A stretch of 64,000 bases of DNA from Glandiceps talaboti. Lineage: Eukaryota > Hemichordata > Enteropneusta > Spengelidae. The stretch spans positions 8,609,759-8,673,758 of the forward strand of contig NC_135559.1 of NCBI RefSeq assembly GCF_964340395.1. The letters are read 5' to 3'. Positions 55,201 through 64,000 of this stretch are shown here, piece after piece; the first letter of the stretch is position 1; each line of letters begins with the position of its first letter. A program made the position numbers and the translations under genes. The notes beneath the pieces are model-generated. The model did not search any database, was not told the origin of the DNA, and saw nothing but the letters and a program-made list of their open reading frames with translations.

Positions 55201-56874
55201 TCCGTATTATGTCAATATTAAGGTGAAAAGAGTTCAATGTCCGAACGTCAACAAATGAGAAAGAGGTTGTTAGAAGTAACTGAAATCGTTGACACAACAA
55301 AAGCCACGCCCACAATGACCTACTTCAGCTGCCAATCAAATTAATAATTAACTCGGTATTGTTTAAACCTCATAATTACGTCGTTTCCCGTTTGCAACAA
55401 TAATGATAAAAAAATTATATGTAAATCATCTTTTCCTCTCAATTTTTTGACTCGAGTGGTGGTTTGTTTTTATGTCGATTTTTTATACCGGCTTGCGCTA
55501 TTCGTTTCTTTGATGTCCCTTTAATCGCAAATACATAAGGCAGTTAAATAGCTCGTCAAATATTACTACCTGCGGCATCCTATTCAAAGTTCAACTGAAA
55601 GTAAACGGTGGTCGTTATTTCTCTGTTCGCTTAACAACGCCGTTCGGTTGCTTTTAAAGGATATCGGTCATCCAAGATGGCACAATATTAAAACTTAGAC
55701 ACAAAGCTGAACGGCCACGACATAAACACCGGTGTCATGACATACACGCGGCTACCATGACAACCAACGTTCCAATTGACGGCAACATCCATCTTGTCGG
55801 ACATTCTTTGAGCGACACAACCGCGTCGTTGCAACCACGTGATTTCGATAGAAATTCGAAAATATTTTCACCCATTTGTCTTAAATACATTAAAACTATC
55901 CGTATTGTGATGTATGATGTACCTTTTAACTAAAATAAACTGTATTCCTGAGTGAAAATGGAGCTGCCGAATCGAAAATGTGACCAACGAAGTAGAACGC
56001 CTGTTGATCATAGTAGTAACATATAATGTTGGCGATGTCACTGTAAATACGTCACTCCTTGTCGACACAGGTCAGTTGTTTCGTTGATCTCCTTCAAATA
56101 CTGCCCTGCCCCGGGGACTATAAACAACACTGTTGAAGCTGTCAAAGCCGCAATTACACTATAAAGTTATCAGGGTGAAAAATAAAAGCGAATAATCCGA
56201 TGGTAATGGTGGTTTACATACGCAATCGTATATCTCGTTGTTGTTCCTGAATAAATCGAAAGCCCGTATAGCCCGTGAAGCATGTCCTCGTGTAGACAAC
56301 GAATGATCAACGCTGAGTATAGAGACGAACATAATAGTGAATGGCCATTGATTGGACGACTAAAATAGCTGGGATTCCCCTCAACTATTGTGTTATGATA
56401 GATTTTTATTTACATTGTACCCACAAAAGCTGAATTACTCAACGTAGCCACAAGTGAAACGACTCAATACGGAGGAATGTCTACTGTGATGACGCGACCG
56501 AAGCTTCCACGCGAACGGGTTTAATATTTGATTTATATGTGGAAATTAATGATGCACCGTTTTGTAACTTGGGAGTATATTTTTACCTTTTCATAAATCT
56601 AACACAACAGTGCTATAGTGACTTTCTCTGTGTGGTGGCCAGGAAAATCGTAAATCAGACGTCCTTTTAATTTGATGAAATGGGAGATACACTCTCAATA
56701 AGATACGAGATCCAATCAATACAATAGCTGACAGATTGGCATGTTCCAATTTTGCGTCGTTAAATGTGATTTCATTTTCACAATATTTAAAAAAATAAAT
56801 TTTGATTTTTACTACCTAAACGGTCATTTTTTGGTATTTTTCAAGATGGAATGTCAAGTAATTATTTTCCCGAT

Positions 56875-56875
<1 letters not shown>
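55201..56875. other. Unannotated non-coding stretch
   Basis: No gene is visible. It contains an X-box-like site at 55751-55764. TTTGATGAAATGGGA near 56,672 resembles the satellite core of the 38.5-41.7 kb tract but stands alone. Confidence 0.5.
55751..55764 (-). promoter_or_regulatory. RFX X-box-like site
   Basis: GCTACCATGACAAC matches GTTACCATGGCAAC at 12 of 14 positions. It is weaker than the site at 34,284. Confidence 0.3.
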
Positions 56876-56931
<56 letters not shown>

Positions 56932-56932
56932 G
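56876..56932 (+). repeat. (CTGT)14 microsatellite
   Basis: A perfect CTGT tetranucleotide run. Confidence 0.96.
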
Positions 56933-57847
56933 TTTTTCACCATTCCTGTCCTCCATGTACAGAGTAATTTCCCTTCAAATTCTTGTGTGGCAAATACACA
57001 CCAATTAGCTGTATTTCTTTAAAGATTCAGTCACCAAAAGATGACAAAAAACAAAAACATGTCGAACAAACAATACAACAACAAACAAACGAGGCGTTCT
57101 AATTTTTGTGCCATCTACGTCAACTAGTACCGCAACACAGAGAGTTCACCAATTCGTAATGATTTTACTGTGAAATTAATGGGTCAGCCCGCAAAATTTG
57201 GAGTACTAGGGAGAGTCATAAATCTCATGATTTGTTGACCACGTGTTCGGTTGGCGACGGCGATCAGCTGTCACCCTTCGGCTCATAACGAGCTGAGTTG
57301 CATACAAATGAGTGGAGTTACCAACATCCAACGCTTTATCAAGCGATTCGTCACTTTGAACTCGAGCTGCGCGCATGCACCTGGCTTAACACAAATACAG
57401 AGCAGATTTACCGTCTTCACATTGACGAGACTGTGTTGTCAGGCTGTAATTACAGCCCTGTCCGATAAATAGTGACATAGTTAACCCGGTACAGGTACTC
57501 ATATTTTTGCATTATTCATGACTGGAGCCCAACACAGTTCACTGATCCAGCCGAGTGATTGTGTCCAAACCTGACGATAAATATGGATGACATAGCTGGT
57601 TAATATGCACGTGCTCTCTGAGTCATTCTCTGTATAAAAGTTACATCAAATGGTGGGCTAGTGTCACCAGTGGGTGAAAATTACATGTCCGTGCCGTCAC
57701 AAAAAAAAGGCGGGGAAATGTTCTTGGAGACTATACTTGTTGGCGGGAAGTACATGACAAGACAGAATGCAACGAATCAACAATACAAGAACATAATATA
57801 TCCTTAGTCTATCTCTGTCATTTATACCAGAATGTTAATCATATCTA

Positions 57848-57860
57848 TTTTGGCGCGAAA
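57848..57860. promoter_or_regulatory. E2F site
   Basis: TTTTGGCGCGAAA contains the full E2F consensus TTTSGCGCGAAA. A second word, GGCGGGAA, lies 106 bp upstream at 57742-57749. Confidence 0.4.
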
Positions 57861-58072
57861 TTACCTAGTGAGTTCGTTGTCGTCAGCGTGGGAATCGTCA
57901 GTGTCGACTTCAAAAGCTGACGAATCGCGGATTTTTTATTACTTCCTGTGCTGCGCGAACATCCAAAACCGGGCAGTTAGTACAATCATCATCTGATCAT
58001 TTTTGGTGAAATAGATCTATTTTGTGTAGAATCTACATTTAAACATTCTTTTCACGCAAGTTTTTATCTTTC

Positions 58073-58096
58073 TGACCTGGTGGAGGTCATAGGTCA
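58073..58096 (+). promoter_or_regulatory. Triple nuclear-receptor half-site (everted repeat plus DR1)
   Basis: TGACCT (58073-58078), five bases, AGGTCA (58084-58089), one base T, AGGTCA (58091-58096). The last two form a perfect DR1; the first two form an everted repeat with a 5-base spacer. Three perfect half-sites in 24 bp are unlikely by chance and suit RXR/COUP-TF/HNF4-class receptors. Confidence 0.45.
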
Positions 58097-58735
58097 CCGG
58101 AAACAACATGGGCTCTTCAAACTCGGCAACTTGTAAATTATTGCCAATAATAATTGCATCTGCAATAACAGAAATCTCCGCGTCGGCTGCAATCATTTTC
58201 GCAGCAATTTTGCACCAGTGTAATTTTGTTATCAAACAATTTTGCAATCATATCGTGGAAATGGCTGTTATTACTGCTTGTGGAGTAAAAATTGGCACCC
58301 AGTGAAAGTATGATGGTAGTTGTTACTTTTAAAGCTAACCGGTGATATCCATGGAAACAACGTAAACTGAATCTGAAGAGATAAAAGTAGTACATGTAAT
58401 ACATCCAAAAATGTACAAGTACAAAAATTGAATATTTACAGTAATTTGTTTGCCAAATTTTCGATCCGGAAGGAACCGTTCTTGTATATGTGAATACCGT
58501 GGATTATATGTGAATACCGAGAGAGCGAATATCCTAATATATTTTGGTGTCTTTCATCGCTTTATCGCAGACTGAAATTAAACATCGTCAAATGACAAAC
58601 CTAATTTTCAGTTTTTTGCACCCCCTCCCCACCCTGTACACAGGTCACAAAACTGTTCATTTTCAATTTCATAAGAAAATGATAATTTGTGTATCGATTG
58701 TCCATCAAAACATCGTCACCTTGATACATAATTTT

Positions 58736-58747
58736 TTTCCCGCCAAA
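58736..58747 (-). promoter_or_regulatory. E2F site
   Basis: TTTCCCGCCAAA is a full-length match to the E2F/DP consensus. Confidence 0.35.
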
Positions 58748-60473
58748 ATTTTTTAGCAATAATTTTAAATTTCGGATCGACTACATAACCAAAAAAGAGA
58801 ACATAATAGAAAACGCCAGCTTGTTGCATTGATAACAAAATGCTAATTCGCTCTGCCATTGTTCGAGTTATTCTTTTTAAAAGAATGAAAGATAGAATGA
58901 AAGAAAGGCGGCAATGACGTGAGGTAATTGAAGACCAAGTTAAACCTTATAATGAATTGAACAAAATAAAAGTGTTATAATTTTTTGCATCCAAGAATGT
59001 AGAAGGGTAGCCAGCCAAAACAACCGACATCGCGCGAGGTTTGCAGTGTTTTAATGTCCGTAGCGAAACGTTTGACGTTTTATTGAAATTTAGTCCACAG
59101 GAAATGGAATAGTAGAAACGACAAGTTCAAATGAAGGAGTTTCTGTATTATCACGTGACTGTCAATTTCAACGAATTTAATTTCTGAGACAATCATACAA
59201 TGATTTTTCCCCTTTCAATGTATGTTAGCCGTCTTTACAGCATTTTTTCCGAAAAGATTTTGCCCATTCGAAAAAAATTCCAAATTCGGTGTGACCATTC
59301 AGTAACGATCAATGTTTTCTGGTAAATAAATTTTGCACATTTGCTTTTTTTCTACAAAATTGAACAATTTGTTCAAAACTAATAACCGACAACTAAATTG
59401 TCCATCTGTTATTTTTGGCGCGAGATTCAGAAAGTACTCGTAAACAGTTACAAAAATGTCCACGACATTTAGCAATTTGTTCCTAACTGGTAAAACTTTG
59501 GAAACGATTGACATATCATCTGGTAATTATTTTTTCGCGCGCTCACGAATGGATTGACAAGATTTTTCATTATTAAAGACCATATCCAGATTACAATGCA
59601 ACTATTCCCCTATCAATGGATGCCTGTCTTTCTCATAGAGATATCATCACGCGAATCGCAGACTATCAAGTTAGTCCATTAAAAAGCCGAGACAATTTAT
59701 TTTTTTGACAGGAATCTGTGTGGCTAAATTCTCCTGGTAGATCGTTTTAATAACTACCTCAAAGTCAGTTAACTATGTGTAGTCGGCTTAGTTCGTTTTT
59801 TAATCTTCGGCTTTGACAGTCCATTTGTGTTCAGTTTTCCCCTCGGGGACACACATAATATGACACATATTACAGCTTGCCTCAGTTTTGACACACAAAA
59901 AAGATAATTTAAAAGCGCTTTCAACAGAAGACGTGTAACACATTGAAGGAGCCATACACTGAATACAACGTTGCCAAAATAAAATGAAAATGAAAACATT
60001 TATCTATGTATACCTCATATAAGTTCAGTGTACACGATGTGTTCAAGGTGATACAGGCGGTGTAGTGTCTCTTTTCTGTGTTTAGCGAGTTTCTGGTATC
60101 AAAAGAAAATTGAGAATGAAGGGGTCAACCTTTCTGGTGTAATCATGACTGGGTCTGCCTTATAAAAGAAAAAAAGTAAAGTAGAATCGAACGAAAATTC
60201 AACAATATTGCTAAAAAAATTTAATGACTACAGGGGAAGCCTGTGGGTGGAATGCTACAAACTCGAAGTAGTAAAGCCAGGTGAAATTCTCCACCGTGTT
60301 TTTTAACACATCACACAACTTATCCGTTCTTTAACGACATTTTTTTTATTTTACAACGCGGACCGAAGGCCAGGAGTGGGGGCAAACGAGTTCAAAGTAC
60401 GAAATTTCCGTAACCCAGAGCTTCCAGGATGGAAAAAAAAAGTGTCATACGCGCGTAGGACGATTATAACCGC

Positions 60474-60503
60474 CTACTAGTACTATTACTACTACTACTA
60501 CTC
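60474..60503 (+). repeat. Short (ACT)n microsatellite
   Basis: About nine ACT/CTA units, imperfect at the left end (CTAGTACTATT). Confidence 0.85.
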
Positions 60504-63146
60504 CGCCAATCTGACACATCCGATAAGTTCAAAGGTCATGTAGACGAAACTTCACCTCGTTTGGGCCTGCGGGCTTTCCCATCTACTGCTCATTATCGAG
60601 TCGACATTTTTGGTTGATATGGCCCACGAAATGCCTTCTTCGGGTCCTTCTTTATATTTTTTTTTACTTTCTTGCTGCACACTTCGACCTCAATGGTGCG
60701 CTACAACAGCGTTACTATAGTGACGGTACATCTAAACAAACAATGTTAATCAGTGTGGACCTATAAATAGAACAGAAGTGGCTACGTCACTCTTACTGTA
60801 GATTTATCGATATATGTGTGAACATTCTGTGGATGATTTGGCACCGAGTCGTGTTTACGTTTCGTTCAAAGTGTGGATTATTGTACTTTATCTAAGCGAA
60901 ATACAAATTTAAGGACACTGTCCCTGGGTGTAGTCACGGTATATGATAGCGCCGGACAGCATTTTTTTTTAAAAGAATGTTCATGTGTTGCATAGACTTG
61001 AAAAAAGTTGAACCACAGACCTGTGGTGAATGTTTGTCAATGTTTTATCTTTATACATGTTTTGCAATAAATATTTTATGCTTTTTGGGGGCCGAACACC
61101 AAGTGTGGGTCTTTACAATAGCAGGCCGAATTGTTACAGTGTTCCTGTTGTCTACGAAACATTTTTCCAATTATCAACACCAGGCTTAATAGTTTCACGG
61201 TATGTAAATGTGTCGTAAAATCGCTAAACTACTTCCGAAATAAATTATCACTATTTTTTTGAATTTTGCCATTCACAAAGCGATAACATGAACCAAACAT
61301 GTTTTAAGGTGCCTAATTAATGGAGTTCCTATTGTTCTTCACTGTAAACCCGTTTCCGGATTATTTTTGTTTAAAAACAGATTCCCACAGAAAGATTCAG
61401 TCAGACAAGAGAACAAGATTGGGGGGGGGGGGACACAGTAGCGCTAATGTTTGATTCTGAGTCGAGTTCAAACTTGTTGAGTGAAGATTCAACAGGCACC
61501 TCACTTTTTTTGCCCCGCCCACGGTGAGGGCGTGGTTAAGTTTGATGTACCCTGTTGCATTATGGGAAAGTATTGACCTGTAGCGAGCGGGCCCTATTTC
61601 ATGCATGGATAAGCAGCGTCCAACATGCAAGACGACATTGAAAAGTAGACAACTTTTACCTGCCCTTAAATCAAGCGCAAATGGCACCCATCCACTAAAT
61701 CCGGTCTCGCATAGGTGTGGCCATCAATAACAACCAGCGGGAGAAACTAAAAAAAAATGGCACAACTTGTTGAAGAAGGCCAAATGAACGAAATTATCTG
61801 TGGCGTTCATTGGTTCTGCAATTTGTAGTAGTGTTCAGTGTGTCAGTGGGACTCAATGGGCGCACAAAGAAAGTCCCTTACACCTTTTGCCTATTACCAC
61901 TCAAAGGCTTTCAATAGAATGTATTCAGCGCGATCAAGCATGCCTCTAATAAGGCTCTGTTTGCTTCACAAAGCCCCTATAGAACTTTGAAAAGAAGGAC
62001 AAACAATAATTCAAGCTTTTCCTCGATTCATCTCTGTTTGATTTACACAGACTACAACGTCTTCACCGTTGTGTTACCCAGCTCGCTTACTATTACTCGT
62101 ACTGGTACTACACCAACGACAGAACACCTTTTTTTTCAGCGGTGCTTTCTCATCGGATTTGAATTGTCAAAGATGGCTTCTCGGGGCCGAAAATTCCTTA
62201 TGGCTGGGTGGCCAACAAAGTCCTCCAAACATCATGCAAATACTGGTGCATGTAAGAAGCCCGTGGGAATTGCTAGGCCTATTTGGCATGCTAAGCCAGC
62301 CATTTGTTTCGGCTGGGTGAGCTCAACACATTCATATGTGTCACGCCCTATGAACAGAACTCGTCACAAGACAGCTGCAGTTTTCAGCTACCCCCACCTC
62401 TATCTGTGATCACCTGTGGCCCCCAACTTTTACTTCGCAAACTCATCTAATTCACGAATCAACACTGATGTGTGAGCGTGTGTGTTTTAACGTCACACTG
62501 AATGTTTATCGAGATCTCCGCGGTGCGCCATCTTTTGCGAACCAAAGTAAGCAGAAGTATCCAGGTCGCCAAATCAGGAAAGAAAAACACTGTTTTACAT
62601 AGTAATTGGTTCGTCCACACTCTTCCGCTCATGTAGACATTCCTTTGTTTAGTTTTACATCTCTGCTGTCTTTTTTAATGAGTAGATGACTCTTCTGTAT
62701 TACCCCCATAAATATCTTCTTCCTTTTTTTGCGTCAGATAGTGCCGACTGTAAACATTGCACCACGAGGAAGACACATTGTGTTCATTTATTCACACACG
62801 TGCTCTCTTTTTTTTAAAGGTGCAGCTAGCAAAACTGTTCGCTTGTCATAGCAAAACTTCGGAATACGAAAACGCTCTGTTGTCGACATCCATCGCACCG
62901 AGGTCGAAGTTTACGAAATTAGACTTCAATATTACCAAAACATGCTCAAGGGGGCAAAATCCTTCACGAGGCGTCACCCTTAATGTGTTAACCCTTTTAA
63001 TATGGAAGTATGTGTGGGAATTCTGGTCTCATTTGACGACAGGTAAACACTGAGTCACTCGGAGCATGTTACGTCGAACATCTATTTTTGACATTTGAAT
63101 CGGTGCATGCTCACTGTCGCACTATTGGTCACAATTTTGTAAACCC
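60504..63146. other. Unannotated non-coding stretch
   Basis: No gene is recognised. G12 lies at about 61,421-61,432. Positions 61,513-61,569 group a GC box (CCCCGCCC), a KLF-type GGGCGTGG (61528-61535) and a ZNF143-like site in reverse. The plus-strand frame at 61,987-62,409 (140 codons from a near-cognate start) and the frames at 62,069-62,320 and 62,757-63,053 show no domain. Confidence 0.5.
61513..61569. promoter_or_regulatory. GC-box / KLF / ZNF143-like motif group
   Basis: CCCCGCCC (61513-61520), GGGCGTGG (61528-61535) and the reverse ZNF143-like TGCATTATGGGAAA (61556-61569) lie within 57 bp. This combination is common in TATA-less promoters. No recognisable transcript starts here, so promoter identity is inference. 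Confidence 0.3.
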
Positions 63147-63190
63147 GCAAACAAACAAGGAAACAAACAAACAAATAAACAAACAAACAC
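63147..63190 (+). repeat. (AAAC)n tetranucleotide repeat
   Basis: About ten AAAC/CAAA units, imperfect (AAGG and AAAT variants). Confidence 0.85.
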
Positions 63191-64000
63191 GAGAAGGGTT
63201 ATGAAATTATCAACGATTATTCATAATTGTTGTACGAAACTGAAATAAAGCTGGCGTGAAAATAACTTTCACAAGTCGAATATTCTAATCGTATGTCTTT
63301 TTCACTGATTGTCTAAAAAATTTCGGGTTTGTATGAATGTGGGGGCTGGTGTCCTAGCTACCAAGATTTAGCAAACATTAACGTTTGATTTATTATCTGT
63401 TAGTCAAACTGAGCCCGCACTGTGTAATAAGTTCACTGTGTTTTCTTAACCCCTATTGACAGGTGTTCATCATTGCTGATGACGTCACGGCCATGTCAGC
63501 TGTGTGTCAAACACTCTAGCCGGTTTGTCGTGCAGTGCTTTCCCGCCAATTTGGACAAGTACACGAGAACTTTTCTCCGTTTCTTCGAAAGAAGTTGAAA
63601 TTAGGGATTTCTTTTTGGTGTGATTGTCTTCTGACTTGTTTGAGATTACAGCATGTTGGCCTGTCTGTCCTTCTTGACTTTCATAATTCAGTTTGTTGAC
63701 TCAGACTAAAGCGGGGCTGTTCACCCGGTCTGTCAACTTCGCTGCCCGCTCCTTGGTGACGGCCAAAACTGGCACCGACCATGCAAAGCGTGTTTTCAGA
63801 AAGTTCGCGTTTCCAGGGCAACTATTCCGTTCATTGTGGTATCTCTGTAAATATGGTCAGTAGTGACTCCCTGAAAAATACACAATTTCTTGGGGGCGAT
63901 GGGATGTAATCGTGCAATGGCAATGTTTTAGCAGCATACTACGTTTACTCGCTGAAGGACTTTAAAACGGATGGGCGCATGCCATATAAATGGTGTGTCA
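63191..64000. other. Right end of the window, non-coding with a TF motif group
   Basis: No gene is visible. From 63,480 to 63,822 a CRE, an E2F site, an AP-1 site and an X-box occur together. The segment 63,460-63,830 is less AT-rich than its surroundings. Confidence 0.45.
63480..63822. promoter_or_regulatory. Candidate regulatory module (CRE, E2F, AP-1, X-box)
   Basis: A palindromic CRE TGACGTCA (63480-63487), E2F TTTCCCGCCAA (63539-63549), AP-1 TGACTCA (63697-63703) and an X-box GTTTCCAGGGCAAC (63809-63822) lie within 343 bp. It could be an enhancer or the promoter of a gene beyond the window edge. Confidence 0.35.

Larger units (their letters stand above)
56933..60473. other. Non-coding stretch with a dense group of TF motifs
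   Basis: No gene is recognised. Between 57.7 and 58.8 kb lie E2F-type words at 57742-57749, 57848-57860 and 58736-58747 and a triple nuclear-receptor half-site at 58073-58096; a further E2F-like variant lies near 59412-59425. Opposed frames at 58,017-58,404 have no domain. The motif density makes this the best candidate regulatory segment of the distal desert, by appearance only. Confidence 0.45.

Noticed and set aside
61987-62409. 140-codon plus-strand frame
   Set aside because: It starts at a near-cognate codon, carries no domain and its composition does not resemble a protein family.

Overview
This is eukaryotic DNA from a bilaterian invertebrate. It is AT-rich, gene-poor and full of microsatellites. 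The only protein-coding gene I can support is an intronless SoxB1 (Sox2/Sox3-type) transcription factor at 707-1681 (+). Its HMG box, the basic/KKDKY segment after the box, the [13 protein letters not shown] motif and the C-terminal PLSHM are all typical of bilaterian SoxB1 proteins. I cannot place the phylum from sequence alone. There are no bacterial operons, CRISPR arrays, rRNA genes or convincing tRNA genes.

Layout. Positions 1-706 are the SoxB1 upstream region, with paired CCAAT boxes at 524-550 and a short 5' leader. The CDS follows at 707-1681. A putative 3' UTR runs to about 2,535, with a Pumilio-type element and an AATAAA signal. The remaining 61 kb looks like the gene desert that commonly flanks SoxB1/Sox2 genes, and I found no second gene in it. 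It holds (i) many long microsatellites: CATA/CA/TA at 19.9-20.6 kb, GA at 21.1 kb, TC at 29.2 kb, ATGT at 33.0 kb, CATA with a spaced TGCAATA word at 36.0-36.7 kb, AACAC at 38.3 kb, a GATA/GACA/CATA/CACG mosaic at 43.4-43.9 kb, and others at 48.3-57 kb; (ii) degenerate tandem arrays that are not simple repeats: about 113-160 bp units at 30.87-31.53 kb, about 82 bp units at 38.5-39.24 kb, and a clean 17-copy 45/38 bp array at 39.9-40.6 kb, the last two lying in a 3 kb tract rich in TGAAATGYAACA-like words; (iii) a 5'-truncated non-LTR retrotransposon (LINE) on the minus strand at 51,296-51,854, with the end of a reverse-transcriptase ORF, a 3' AATAAA and a perfect 19-bp target-site duplication, apparently inserted into an older copy of its own family.

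Regulatory signal. Several strong transcription-factor motif matches lie in the desert: nuclear-receptor direct repeats (8,296; 32,542; 58,073-58,096), RFX X-boxes (34,284; 37,102; 47,612; 55,751; 63,809), a SOX site next to an octamer at 48,068-48,083, ten E2F-type GGCGSGAA words, and a CRE/E2F/AP-1/X-box group at 63.48-63.82 kb. These are pattern matches and the enhancer reading is inference. If real, they would be candidate cis-elements for SoxB1, including autoregulation through the SOX/POU site.

The long open frames inside microsatellites (up to about 430 codons) and the 15-residue-repeat frames near 40 kb are artefacts of repeats without stop codons and are not annotated as genes. Boundaries of repeats and unannotated segments were read by eye and may be off by a few bases.
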